Shown here: in pieces, positions 53,789-61,761 of the stretch
Position numbering within the stretch: the stretch's first letter is position 1
How the letters are laid out: the number at the start of each line of letters is the position of its first letter
DNA from: Methylovirgula sp.
Lineage (GTDB): Bacteria; Pseudomonadota; Alphaproteobacteria; Rhizobiales; Beijerinckiaceae
Length of the DNA: 64,000 bases
Direction: 5' to 3'
NCBI RefSeq assembly: GCF_037200945.1
Contig: NZ_JBBCGP010000001.1
Location: forward strand, 2,044,501 to 2,108,500
The notes under the pieces: generated by a model
Seen by the model: only the letters and a program-made list of their open reading frames with translations
Database searches by the model: none
What the model was told of the DNA's origin: nothing
Position numbers and translations under genes: made by a program

Positions 53789-54841
53789 ATGACGCTCAAT
53801 ACTGCAATGCTCCGCATTACGCCTGAAGTCCTGTCGCTGATCGCGGCGATCGACGAGTTCAAAGGGGCCTGGCGGGCAATCGGCCGGATCGCGCCGGAGC
53901 GGCTCTCCGGTCTGCGCCGCGTCGCCACGATCGAGAGCATCGGTTCCTCGACCCGTATCGAGGGCGCCCGGCTCAGCGATCGGGAAGTCGAGAAGCTGCT
54001 GGCGAATATCCAGCTCGGCTCATTTACGACACGGGATGAGCAGGAGGTCGCCGGCTACGCCGAGGTGATGGAGACGATCTTCAACGCCTATGACGCGATC
54101 CCGCTGACGGAAAACCATATCCGCCAGTTCCACCGTGATCTGCTGGTTCACTCGTCCAAGGACGAGCGGCATCGGGGCTCATACAAGACCCTTGCCAACC
54201 ATGTTGAAGCCTTCGACGAAGACGGCAAGAGCCTGGGCGTGGTGTTCGAGACCGCCACGCCCTTCGACACGCCGCGCCGCATGGCCGAGTTGGTCGAATG
54301 GGCGGCTGAGCGAGAGAAGGACAAGAGCCTTCATCCGTTGCTGGTCATCGCCATCTTCGTGGTGGTGTTTCTCGAAATCCACCCCTTTCAGGACGGCAAT
54401 GGCCGCCTGTCGCGCATCCTGACGACGCTCATGCTGCTGCGGGCCGGTTATGCCTATGTGCCCTATAGCTCGCTGGAGAGCGTGATCGAGCAGAGCAAGG
54501 AAGGCTATTACCTGTCCCTGCGTCGGACTCAGGGAACGATCCGCACGGCCGAGCCCGACTGGAATCCCTGGCTGGAGTTCTTCCTGCGCGCCTTGCAGCG
54601 GCAGAAGCAGCGCCTCGAAAAGAAGATGGAGCGCGAGCGGATCATGCTTGCCGACATGCCCGAGCTGTCGGTGCTGATCCTTGAGCTGGTGCGCGAGCAT
54701 GGCCGGATCACAGTGGCGGAAGCCGCGAGAGTGAGTGGTGCCAGCCGCCACACGATCAAGGATCATTTGAAGGCGCTCGTCGAGCAAGGTCATCTGATCC
54801 TGCACGGCGCGGGTCGGGGAGCGTGGTATGGCCTCGTTTGA
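53789..54841 (+). CDS. Fic family protein with C-terminal winged helix
   Basis: A 350-residue Fic protein, which in most cases transfers AMP from ATP to target proteins. The catalytic motif HPFQDGNGR (HPFxxGNGR) is at residues 198-206. An N-terminal inhibitory motif of the (S/T)xxxE(G/N) type is seen as S54-TRI-E58-G59, so it is a class II, self-inhibited enzyme. The C-terminal 60 residues form a winged helix (ITVAEAARVSGASRHTIKDH), common in chromosomal and mobile-element Fic proteins. No antitoxin-like partner is next to it. It lies between the broken LysR gene and a serine recombinase gene, as mobile-element cargo. Confidence 0.92.
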   Translation: MTLNTAMLRITPEVLSLIAAIDEFKGAWRAIGRIAPERLSGLRRVATIESIGSSTRIEGARLSDREVEKLLANIQLGSFTTRDEQEVAGYAEVMETIFNAYDAIPLTENHIRQFHRDLLVHSSKDERHRGSYKTLANHVEAFDEDGKSLGVVFETATPFDTPRRMAELVEWAAEREKDKSLHPLLVIAIFVVVFLEIHPFQDGNGRLSRILTTLMLLRAGYAYVPYSSLESVIEQSKEGYYLSLRRTQGTIRTAEPDWNPWLEFFLRALQRQKQRLEKKMERERIMLADMPELSVLILELVREHGRITVAEAARVSGASRHTIKDHLKALVEQGHLILHGAGRGAWYGLV

Positions 54842-54991
54842 CCCTCTCATGCGCCGCTGCCGCACCACCTGCGCTAACCTGCGCCGCGCTACGACCACCT
54901 GCGCCCTGTCTTTCTATCCTCCGCTACGGGGTGGGCTGTGGCGTAGTATTGCGTCGTTCAATCGGCGGCCCATGCGCGCGATCCTGCGTGC

Positions 54992-55267
54992 ATGTCTCGA
55001 CAGCGCGCCCATCGCCCCAGCGTCCGTCGCGGGCGCTCCGGCGCCGCGCCTGATGACCTGCACGCTCCGGCGTGCGATCTCTACGACTACGGCCTCCCGC
55101 CGCCTGCGCGGCCGGACAGGCACGACCCCCAAGTGGAGAACGAACTGGCGGACTGGATCGTCACCGATGATTGGCCGGAGCATATCCCCGTCAGCGAGGC
55201 TGAGGTCGATCTATTCGAGAGGTGGTTCGGCGATTTCTTCGACGAACTTTTCGGGACGAAGCAATGA
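54992..55267 (+). CDS. Small acidic protein preceding a serine recombinase
   Basis: A 91-residue protein with a basic, probably disordered N-terminal half and an acidic C-terminal half (VENELADWIVTDDWPEHIPV, then VDLFERWFGDFFDELF). It ends 21 bp before the recombinase start, so the two are likely co-transcribed. A protein with such an acidic Trp/Phe-rich ending directly before a zinc-ribbon serine recombinase occurs in several elements, from memory; it may be a directionality or accessory factor. The actual start could be further downstream, since the N-terminal half looks less protein-like. Confidence 0.6.
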   Translation: MSRQRAHRPSVRRGRSGAAPDDLHAPACDLYDYGLPPPARPDRHDPQVENELADWIVTDDWPEHIPVSEAEVDLFERWFGDFFDELFGTKQ

Positions 55268-55288
55268 CGCCATAAGGAGACTGCTGCC

Positions 55289-56857
55289 ATGACCGTGCCG
55301 TTGCGCGCCGCCCTCTATCTGCGCGTCTCGACGGCGCGGCAGGCCGAGCATGATGTCTCCATCCCCGACCAGCGTAAGCAGGGCGAAGCCTATTGCGCCT
55401 CGCGCGGCTATCAGCTCGTCGAAACCTATGTCGAGCCGGGCGCCTCGGCGACGAACGATCGCCGGCCCGAGTTCCAGCGCATGATTGAGGCCGGCACGTC
55501 GAAGCCCGCGCCCTTCGACGTGGTGATCGTCCACTCGTTCAGCCGCTTCTTCCGCGATCACTTCGAGATGGAGTTCTACGTCCGCAAGCTGGCGAAGAAC
55601 GGCGTCAAGCTGCTGTCGATCACGCAGGAGATCGGTGACGATCCGATCCATCAGATGATGCGGCAGATCATGGCGCTGTTCGACGAATATCAATCGAAGG
55701 AGAATGCCAAGCACGTCCTGCGGGCGCAGAAGGAGAATGCGCGGCAAGGCTTCTGGAACGGCGCGCTGCCGCCGATTGGCTACCGTGTCGTGGCGGCCGA
55801 GACGCGCGGCGCCAAGGTCAAGAAGAAGCTGGAGATCGACCCCCTCCACGCGGACACGATACGGCTGATCTATCGGCTAGCGCTGGATGGTGATGGCAGC
55901 TCTGGTCCGATGGGTGTCAAGGCGATCGTCAGCTATCTGAACCGCAACCGCATGTTCACCCGTGACGGCGGACGCTGGGGCATCGGCCAGCTCCACCGCA
56001 TCCTGACCCGCAAGACCTATATCGGCCAGCACGAGTTCAACAAGCGCTCCAAGGCCAAGGAGTTGAAGCCGGAGGCCGAGGTCGTCACGGTCGAGGTGCC
56101 GCCGCTGATCGACCAGGCGATGTTCGATGCCGTGCAGGCCCATCTCAAGGCGCGCAATCCGAAGGTGTTGCCGCCACGTGTCGTTACCGGCCCGACGCTG
56201 CTCACCGGCATTTGCTTCTGCGGCCACTGCGATGGTGCCATGACCATCCGCACTGGCAAGAGCGGGCGCTACCGCTACTATGCCTGCTCGATCAAGGCCC
56301 GGCAGGGCGAGACCGGCTGCACCGGCCAATCGATCCCGATGGAGAAGCTGGACACGCTGGTCGCCGGCTACATCGAGGATCGGCTGCTGGCACCCGATCG
56401 GCTGGAGGAGGTGCTGGCCTCTGTCATCGACCGCCGGCAGGATCATGCCGAGCGTCGCCGTGAGCATATCGCCGAGTTGAACAAGCGGGCGAGCGAGGCC
56501 GAGTTGCGCTTGAAGCGGCTCTATGACGCGATCGAGGCCGGCGTGGCTGATCTGGACGACCCGGCGTTGAAGGACCGCATTGTCGGCCTCAAGGCGACTC
56601 GGGATCAGGCCCAGGCCGATGCCCTACGGGCGCAGGCCATGCTCGAAAGCTCGGCCCATCATGCCGTCACGCCGCAGATGCTTCGCCAGTTCGCTCAGGC
56701 GGCACGGAACCGGATGCGGACCGATGGGGGCGGCTACCCCGCGATCACCTCCGCCTGCTGGCCCAGCGGGTCGAGGTCGCGGACAAGGAGGTCCGCATCA
56801 CGGGGTCAAAGAGCAACCTGCTCCGAACCTTGGTCGCCATATCTAGCTCTGGCGTAA
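55289..56857 (+). CDS. Large serine recombinase, apparent C-terminal frameshift
   Basis: A 522-residue site-specific recombinase. The resolvase domain has catalytic Ser14 in YLRVSTARQAEHD and RRPEFQRMI; the recombinase domain and a zinc-ribbon (CFCGHCDG...CS) follow, then a coiled coil near residues 385-470. After RMRTDGGGYP, near base 56740, the C-terminus becomes Arg/Ser-rich and unlike the family. In the next frame (codons starting at 56743) the expected sequence continues (DHLRLLAQRVEVADKEVRI) to a stop at 56923-56925. One missing base, most simply in the CTACCCCGCGATC stretch, explains this. The catalytic and DNA-binding parts are intact, so activity may persist; a sequencing error is possible. 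Confidence 0.88.
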   Translation: MTVPLRAALYLRVSTARQAEHDVSIPDQRKQGEAYCASRGYQLVETYVEPGASATNDRRPEFQRMIEAGTSKPAPFDVVIVHSFSRFFRDHFEMEFYVRKLAKNGVKLLSITQEIGDDPIHQMMRQIMALFDEYQSKENAKHVLRAQKENARQGFWNGALPPIGYRVVAAETRGAKVKKKLEIDPLHADTIRLIYRLALDGDGSSGPMGVKAIVSYLNRNRMFTRDGGRWGIGQLHRILTRKTYIGQHEFNKRSKAKELKPEAEVVTVEVPPLIDQAMFDAVQAHLKARNPKVLPPRVVTGPTLLTGICFCGHCDGAMTIRTGKSGRYRYYACSIKARQGETGCTGQSIPMEKLDTLVAGYIEDRLLAPDRLEEVLASVIDRRQDHAERRREHIAELNKRASEAELRLKRLYDAIEAGVADLDDPALKDRIVGLKATRDQAQADALRAQAMLESSAHHAVTPQMLRQFAQAARNRMRTDGGGYPAITSACWPSGSRSRTRRSASRGQRATCSEPWSPYLALA

Positions 56858-56949
56858 AATCGGATACCCTGGGCGTGCCCAGTTTTGTTCCGAAATGGCG
56901 GAGACGGAGTCCGCTAACGCGCTGATTATACTGGCATTATTGACATTGG

Positions 56950-58164
56950 TTGCCACAAAAGTTAGTAGTTTCATTATCGTGGTTATGGCAACGGGAATCA
57001 AAAGTGCGGCACCGTTTGGCGGAGAGTCGGATTCGAACCCTAGATAAATCAGGGATTTACTCTGATGGGGATGGTCTGTTTTTTCGCGTCCGAAAAGGCG
57101 GTTCTAAGCAATTTGTTTTCATCTACCGGCGCGGTGAGGTTCGAACTGAAATTGGCCTTGGCGGCTACGGGCAGGGCACCGCACCCGTGTCGCTGGCGCT
57201 CGCGCGCAGGAAGGCGGAAGAGATTCGTGGCCAGCTTGCGCGCGGCGAGGATCCGCGCCCCGGCAAGACGGCAAAGCCGACCTTCAAGGAAGTGATGGAA
57301 TCGACAATCGCCGTTAAGCACGCCGATTTTCGGAACGCGAAGCATAAGGCGCAATGGCGCATGACGCTGGATAAATACGCAGCGCCCCTTCATGACAAGA
57401 CGGTTGCCGATATCGGCGTCGACGATGTTGTGACGACGCTTGAGCCAATATGGCAGCGGATCCCCGAAACTGCCGATCGGCTTCGGATGCGAATCGAAGC
57501 CGTGCTTGACCACGCCAAAGCACGCGGCCTGCGAGAGGGCGATAATCCTGCCGCGTGGAAGGGCAACCTCAAGCACCTCTTGCCCGCCCGCCAGAAGCTC
57601 AGCAGAGGCCACCACGCGGCGTTGGGTTATAAGGATATCCCCGCCACTATCGCCCGCCTCCGGGGCGCCAACGGCGTTTCTGCGCTGGCCGTCGAGTTTG
57701 TCACTTTAACGGTGGCGCGCTCAGGCGAAGCCCGATTCGCGGCATGGCCCGAAGTCGATTTTAAAGAGAAGCTTTGGACCGTGCCTCCCGAGAGGATGAA
57801 GGCGGGAAAAGAACATCGCGTGCCGTTGACCGAGAGGGCAATTGAAATTCTGCAAATCATGAAACAGCGCGCGACGAGCGATTTGATATTCGGAGGCGAG
57901 GTGGATGGCCGGCCGATTAGCGACGTGGCGATGACGAAGGCCCTACGCAGGGCCTCAGGTGATGATTCGACGTTGCACGGGCTACGCAGTACGTTTCGCG
58001 ATTGGTGCGGCGACATGACAGCCCACCCGCATGACATCGTGGAAACTGCACTGGCTCACGCCATCGAAAACAAGACTGAGGCGGCATATCGCCGTGGCGA
58101 CGCCCTAGATAAGCGGCGCGCGCTCATGTCCGATTGGGCGGCTTACTGCGAAAGTGCGGCCTAA
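56950..58164 (+). CDS. int: Tyrosine recombinase/integrase, DUF4102 P4-like
   Basis: A 404-residue integrase of the P4/prophage type. The N-terminal DUF4102 domain contains SDGDGLFFRVRKGGSKQFVF; the catalytic domain has Arg in TVARSGEARFAAW, HxxR in LHGLRSTFRDW, and the closing HAIENKTEAAYRRGD with the nucleophile Tyr. The first 25-30 residues have no family counterpart, and bases 57017-57040 inside this part read as a tRNA 3' end on the other strand, so the true start could be the GTG at 57004. It is the first gene of the phage-like cargo; the next gene starts in its stop codon. Confidence 0.9.
   Translation: MPQKLVVSLSWLWQRESKVRHRLAESRIRTLDKSGIYSDGDGLFFRVRKGGSKQFVFIYRRGEVRTEIGLGGYGQGTAPVSLALARRKAEEIRGQLARGEDPRPGKTAKPTFKEVMESTIAVKHADFRNAKHKAQWRMTLDKYAAPLHDKTVADIGVDDVVTTLEPIWQRIPETADRLRMRIEAVLDHAKARGLREGDNPAAWKGNLKHLLPARQKLSRGHHAALGYKDIPATIARLRGANGVSALAVEFVTLTVARSGEARFAAWPEVDFKEKLWTVPPERMKAGKEHRVPLTERAIEILQIMKQRATSDLIFGGEVDGRPISDVAMTKALRRASGDDSTLHGLRSTFRDWCGDMTAHPHDIVETALAHAIENKTEAAYRRGDALDKRRALMSDWAAYCESAA
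57017..57040 (-). other. tRNA-like attachment sequence in the integrase 5' end
   Basis: On the minus strand the 24 bases read as a T-loop and 3' end of a tRNA (GGGTTCGAATCC ... CTCTCCGCCA), closest to a tRNA-Ser. It is two bases short of the canonical spacing between T-loop and CCA, and no tRNA body follows. This fits a recombination core (att) left by integration into a tRNA gene. A shorter match, TGGCGGAGA, also occurs at 56896-56904, 121 bp upstream. Confidence 0.6.
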
Positions 58165-58556
58165 TGGCGAAACTGCCGAAGATCGATGCCGCGGCAATGG
58201 AAATCCGGGCCATGCACTCGGAAGGGCGCTACGATGAAGCGTTGACCCGCCTTCTGGCGCATTTAGAGGCCGGGACCGCTTCGCCGGAAGTTCAGGCTAT
58301 CGCGGCGGACTTGCTGCGACCGAAAGAATCTGACGGAAAGCGCGGTCCGAAGACGAAAAAGCCATTCAAGTGGCTTGAGATCGGCGGGGAGTACGATGTC
58401 CTCATTGACGAGGGCGTATCAGACACCGAAGCACGCCTAATCCTTGCCGAGAAACATCCGCGAGAGAAAAGAACGATCGATACGATCCTCGCGTATTATA
58501 AGAGGGCGATGGACATGTACCGGCAGATCGAAGCCGAAACTCTCGCAAATAATTAG
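58164..58556 (+). CDS. Phage-type hypothetical protein
   Basis: A 130-residue soluble protein whose ATG overlaps the last base of the integrase stop (TAATG), so it is translationally coupled. It is helix-rich: an N-terminal tetratricopeptide-like stretch (HSEGRYDEALTRLLAHLEAG), a central basic linker (KRGPKTKKPFK) and a charged C-terminal half (EARLILAEKHPREKRTIDTI). I do not recognise a family. Position suggests an integration or excision accessory protein. Confidence 0.7.
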   Translation: MAKLPKIDAAAMEIRAMHSEGRYDEALTRLLAHLEAGTASPEVQAIAADLLRPKESDGKRGPKTKKPFKWLEIGGEYDVLIDEGVSDTEARLILAEKHPREKRTIDTILAYYKRAMDMYRQIEAETLANN

Positions 58557-58624
58557 AAATTACTTTCGGTGTTTGTTTTGGCAAAATGGTAATTATGGGC
58601 ATCACCTTCAACACGAGGTGACTC

Positions 58625-58858
58625 ATGCCAGCGCCCGCGAACGAAAATTCGCCGCCCGTTCTAATGTCGATGAACGAAGCGGTACGCGCCACATCCCTTT
58701 CCCGCACGATGTTGAATAAGTACCGCGCCGAAGACCGCTTCCCCACGGCTGTGCCGCTCGGTGACCGGCGCTTTGCGTTCGTGCGCGCCGAGGTGAACGC
58801 TTGGATTATCGAACGCATTGCGCGGCGTGGCGAGGCCGCTAAGGCGGTGGCGGCATGA
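58625..58858 (+). CDS. AlpA-like excisionase/regulator
   Basis: A 77-residue DNA-binding protein of the AlpA type. The core is MNEAVRATSLSRTMLNKYRAEDRFPTAVPLGDRRFAFVRAEVNAWI, the MerR-like winged helix in which the RFPxxxxLGxRxxxxxxxEV pattern is diagnostic. AlpA proteins activate the integrase gene or act as excisionases in P4-like elements. It precedes the methyltransferase gene with a 4-bp overlap and follows the integrase by one gene. Confidence 0.85.
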   Translation: MPAPANENSPPVLMSMNEAVRATSLSRTMLNKYRAEDRFPTAVPLGDRRFAFVRAEVNAWIIERIARRGEAAKAVAA

Positions 58859-59448
58859 TTGCGCAACCGGCCAACGCTACCCGCGCCGCCTACAGAACTT
58901 CATTCACTGGAAACAACGAGTGGTATACGCCCGCGCAATACATCGAACTTGCGCGAGCAGTCCTCGGCGTTTTCGACGTCGCCCCAGCGTCGAATCCTAT
59001 CGCGCAAGAGACTGTGCAGGCCAAGGACTACTTCACAGAAGAAACCAATGGCCTTGATAAGGAATGGCATGGCAAGGTTTGGATGAACCCGCCATATTCG
59101 CAGCCTGAAATCGTGCATTTCGTTGACAAGATTGTTGGCGAATACGAGTCGGGCCGCACCACTGAAGCGATTGTTCTGACGCATAATTCCACCGACACGG
59201 CGTGGTTTAACACGCTCTTCGGTGCAGCCACAGCAATCTGCTTTACTCGTGGTCGCGTCAAGTTCGTGTCCCCCAAGGGCGAATTCGCCGCGCCGGCAAT
59301 GGGCCAAGCCTTTACCTATTTTGGCAAACGCCCAGAGCGCTTTGCCGAGGTGTTTTCAGAAGTCGGGAATGTGGTCAGCGTTGTCGCGAAAGCGATACCG
59401 AAGCACGCCGCGAACGACAATCGGCCTCAGTTAGCCAAAGCCGCCTAA
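58855..59448 (+). CDS. Phage N6-adenine DNA methyltransferase
   Basis: A 197-residue enzyme of the phage Dam (DNA N-6-adenine-methyltransferase) family. The SAM-side motif is NNEWYTPAQYIE near residues 20-31, the catalytic motif IV is NPPY at 78-81, and VLTHNSTDTAWF and FVSPKGE follow as in relatives. The length is usual. It methylates element or host DNA, probably to escape restriction. It overlaps the AlpA gene by 4 bp and is followed by a strong rho-independent terminator. Confidence 0.88.
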   Translation: MIAQPANATRAAYRTSFTGNNEWYTPAQYIELARAVLGVFDVAPASNPIAQETVQAKDYFTEETNGLDKEWHGKVWMNPPYSQPEIVHFVDKIVGEYESGRTTEAIVLTHNSTDTAWFNTLFGAATAICFTRGRVKFVSPKGEFAAPAMGQAFTYFGKRPERFAEVFSEVGNVVSVVAKAIPKHAANDNRPQLAKAA

Positions 59449-59450
59449 TT

Positions 59451-59510
59451 CCGCCGCCGCGCCAAGCGTCGTCTGTCACCCATTCGGCTCGTGCGCGGCG
59501 GCGGGTTTTT
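59451..59510 (+). terminator. Rho-independent terminator after the methyltransferase gene
   Basis: Arms CCGCCGCCGCGC (59451-59462) and GCGCGGCGGCGG (59493-59504) pair perfectly around a 30-base loop, followed by a G and TTTTT at 59506-59510. The stem begins two bases after the coding stop. Confidence 0.8.
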
Positions 59511-59811
59511 CAATTCGCAAGGCCGCGTATGAACGGGAACACCCGGAAACGCGCAACGGCGGCGACAGAAAATCAGTTCGCCAGAATGGCGAACTGATCG
59601 GGAGCGCGAAACCCGAGCGCTTCACGAAGGACACGGCGCGCCTGGGCCTTCGCTGCGGACTGTAGCCGCCTAGTTTCCGCATCTTCGGATTTCCGAAGAT
59701 GGTACTGGCCTCGTTGAGCGCGGCGGTTCACTGGAAATAAATTCCGTTTTTTGGAATTTGGACAAGGTTTTTGTCGTTCACTAACGACATCCAACCAATT
59801 GGAGAATCGAC
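59511..59811. other. Hairpin-rich intergenic region
   Basis: No strong gene. Three inverted repeats occur: a 12-bp perfect one at 59572-59598 (loop GAA), a 9-bp one at 59681-59700 (ATCTTCGGA/TCCGAAGAT) and a 7-bp one at about 59772-59789 (TGTCGTT-CACT-AACGACA). A minus-strand 73-codon frame (59573-59794) is possible but has no convincing start signal. The last repeat sits before the next gene and may be an operator. Confidence 0.5.
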
Positions 59812-60000
59812 ATGGGTAATCGTGCCAGACGCCGCGTATGGGAAATTAGTGTGCTCGCCGATCCCCGCCTCAATGAAACTGATCGCCGCGTTGCGCTTGC
59901 GGTCGCTGAAGCAGATCGGCGTGGGTTCGTCTTGTGCGAGCAAAACGGTGAGTTTTTCTTCGCAGCAAAAGACCAATATGTAGCGGCCAAGGCCGCTTAG
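59812..60000 (+). CDS. Small hypothetical phage protein
   Basis: A 62-residue soluble protein with a GGAG ribosome-binding site at proper spacing before the ATG. Arg-rich at the start, then an acidic-basic helical middle (ETDRRVALAVAEADRRGFVL) and an Ala/Lys end. No family recognised. It is followed after 9 bp by the next small gene. Confidence 0.6.
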   Translation: MGNRARRRVWEISVLADPRLNETDRRVALAVAEADRRGFVLCEQNGEFFFAAKDQYVAAKAA

Positions 60001-60009
60001 GAGGTCGCC

Positions 60010-60273
60010 TTGAGAATTGTGAACATCTGGCCTGTCACCGATTCCGGTGGCGGGAGGTTTCGCGATATCGCGGCGTTTGATGCCGAGGTTGTCGATGGGC
60101 TTCGCCTCAACGGACTTCGGCTTTCAATAACCAGCGACGGCAAACGCTTCGTTTTCTCGCCTGCGAAGCATGGCGTTCGTTTCGCTCAATTCCAAGGCGG
60201 CTATGCTCGGCAACTCGCTGACGCTGCTTGGACCGCTCATGAGGGCCGTGTCGCCAATGAAAACACCCGATAA
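60010..60273 (+). CDS. Small protein, possible SpoVG-like fold
   Basis: An 87-residue protein starting at TTG with AGGAGG at ideal spacing. The pattern RIVNIWPVTDSGGGRFRDIAAFDAEV, then GLRLNGLRLSITSDGKRFVFSPAK resembles the short beta-rich SpoVG family of nucleic-acid-binding proteins, which occurs in phages. The similarity is only in spacing and hydrophobic pattern, so it is tentative. It overlaps by 17 bp the start of the replication-initiator-like gene. Confidence 0.6.
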   Translation: MRIVNIWPVTDSGGGRFRDIAAFDAEVVDGLRLNGLRLSITSDGKRFVFSPAKHGVRFAQFQGGYARQLADAAWTAHEGRVANENTR

Positions 60274-61411
60274 AAACGAGCGGCCCGACTCGCTCAAGTA
60301 CCAATGGAAGTTATACGGCTTGGTGAGCCGATCAGATTGGGCAACCAGTCTCGACAAATCGATCGCATACGAGATCGTCGACAAATATTCAAAGGACTTC
60401 GGCAATAGCCGCGCCAGCCTTCGATATCTTCAGGTGGCGACGGGGGCAGCCCGCCCCAATGTCATTTCATCCCTTAGGCGTTTGACTGAAAAGGGGCCTT
60501 TTGACGTGCTTCAAAAGGGCATCGGGACCAGTCCGACGAAATATAAACCCCTTTTCGATCTGGTTGCAAAAAAGCCTAGCGGTAATGCGGACAATACCAC
60601 TAGCGAACTGGGCCGCAGTGGTAATGCTGACGATACCACTAGTGGTAATGTAGACGATACCGCTAGGGGCCCTAGTGGTAATGTAGACGATACCGAATCC
60701 GACCTCCAATTAGCCGACCTAAAAGACGGCCTAATTGGAGAGGAAGGAATAACTGATTCCGCGCCTTCGGGCGACGCCGCTTCCGCTTCCGCGGGCGCCG
60801 CGCCCGAGGCGGCGGGGAAGGACGGCTTTGAAGCGCTTTATAATGCGTACGGTGTGCGTCGGGATAAGGCCGCAGCCCGAGCCGCCTACGACGAGCTAAA
60901 TCCAGACACGGCCATGCAGGCGCACCTTGTCGAAGTCGCGACCGCGTGGCGGCTGGCCGCCGAAGCGAAGCCCGGCTGCAAGCGGCGATATCTGGTCAAC
61001 TGGTTAAAGCAGCAGCGGTACGACGAAGACGCTCCCGGAATGCAAAGCGCCGCCAAACCCGCACCCGCCAAGCCGACACCGGCCGCACCCGCCAATTCGA
61101 ACGTGCCTTCCAAGGCGCGGCAATGGCAGCGGGTTGAGATAGTCAATTCGGAAGTCAAAGGGCCGTCCGGAGACAATGCGCTGGTTGCGACGCTGCGAAC
61201 TGAAACTGGCGAGACGCTAACGGAGTCCATTATTTTGGAATCATCAAGCGCCGATGAACAGGAGCACGGCCAAAGGCAGTTTGAACGACTGCGTCGGGCT
61301 GTTGGTTTGGGCGATATCGAGGATACCGGCCACTTGCTCGGGCTAGCCTTCGAACGCCGCGTCTACAATGGCAAGCCTGAGTATCGGGCCATCGCGGCGG
61401 AAGCTGCATAG
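60257..61411 (+). CDS. Phage replication initiator-like protein with in-gene iterons
   Basis: A 384-residue protein. Residues about 1-100 look like a winged-helix DNA-binding domain (FGNSRASLRYLQVATGAARP, then SLRRLTEKGPF). A low-complexity Ser/Gly/Asn/Asp linker (about 108-150) is encoded by the repeat array 60581-60694. The C-terminal half has a helical unit (FEALYNAYGVRRDKAAARAAY), a Pro/Ala linker and an end domain. This plan, with the origin inside the initiator gene, is like phage lambda O and similar Rep proteins. I chose the ATG at 60257 because it starts in the DNA-binding domain; an earlier in-frame start at 60170 lies inside the preceding gene. Function is inferred from the iterons and context. 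Confidence 0.7.
   Translation: MKTPDKNERPDSLKYQWKLYGLVSRSDWATSLDKSIAYEIVDKYSKDFGNSRASLRYLQVATGAARPNVISSLRRLTEKGPFDVLQKGIGTSPTKYKPLFDLVAKKPSGNADNTTSELGRSGNADDTTSGNVDDTARGPSGNVDDTESDLQLADLKDGLIGEEGITDSAPSGDAASASAGAAPEAAGKDGFEALYNAYGVRRDKAAARAAYDELNPDTAMQAHLVEVATAWRLAAEAKPGCKRRYLVNWLKQQRYDEDAPGMQSAAKPAPAKPTPAAPANSNVPSKARQWQRVEIVNSEVKGPSGDNALVATLRTETGETLTESIILESSSADEQEHGQRQFERLRRAVGLGDIEDTGHLLGLAFERRVYNGKPEYRAIAAEAA
60581..60694. repeat. Four 18-bp iterons inside the initiator-like gene
   Basis: Copies at 60581-60598, 60620-60637, 60644-60661 and 60677-60694 follow GGTAATGYDGACRATACC. Each is an imperfect inverted repeat (GGTA...TACC), and the spacings (39, 24, 33) are multiples of three, keeping the frame and repeating GN(A/V)D(D/N)T in the protein. 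Most copies are also flanked by CTAGTGG/CCACTAG-type sequence. An inverted repeat follows at 60704-60740. Confidence 0.85.
60704..60740. repeat. 10-bp inverted repeat next to the iterons
   Basis: CTCCAATTAG (60704-60713) and CTAATTGGAG (60731-60740) are perfect arms around a 17-base loop, starting 10 bp after the last iteron. It is AT-richer than its surroundings and is a candidate unwinding or control element of an origin. Confidence 0.65.
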
Positions 61412-61596
61412 ATCGCGACAGCGCGCCGCTGGCCAGCCTTCTCGCTCGCGGCCTATCGAGACGGTGCTGCGATGGAAGCAGCCGTCAGTGGGCCGCGCTG
61501 GGGCTTCTCGGGCCTGCACAGCTGCACGGAAGTTGCCCGGTTAGAACTGGGCAACACTGTGCAACTAGGCAAACGAAGGAAAACTGACGAGGCCAC

Positions 61597-61761
61597 ATGC
61601 TAACGGACGACGCAAAAGTCATGCTTTTCGCTGCTGCCATCCTATTGGTGGCCCTCACGCTTGTCGGTTTCCAACTTAGAGCCACGATGGCTTGCGAGGC
61701 AGAGGGCGGCATTCCGGTGCGCGTTTTCAGCTTTCCGAGTTTTACAGATTGCGTTGACTGA
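61597..61761 (+). CDS. Small single-span membrane protein
   Basis: A 54-residue protein with one membrane span (about residues 8-27: VMLFAAAILLVALTLVGFQL) and a short tail with two cysteines (MACEAEGG and FTDCVD). GAGG lies before the ATG. It overlaps the 3' end of the opposite-strand ParB-like fragment by 120 bp. Such small membrane proteins are frequent phage cargo. Its reality rests on the composition and ribosome-binding site. Confidence 0.5.
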   Translation: MLTDDAKVMLFAAAILLVALTLVGFQLRATMACEAEGGIPVRVFSFPSFTDCVD

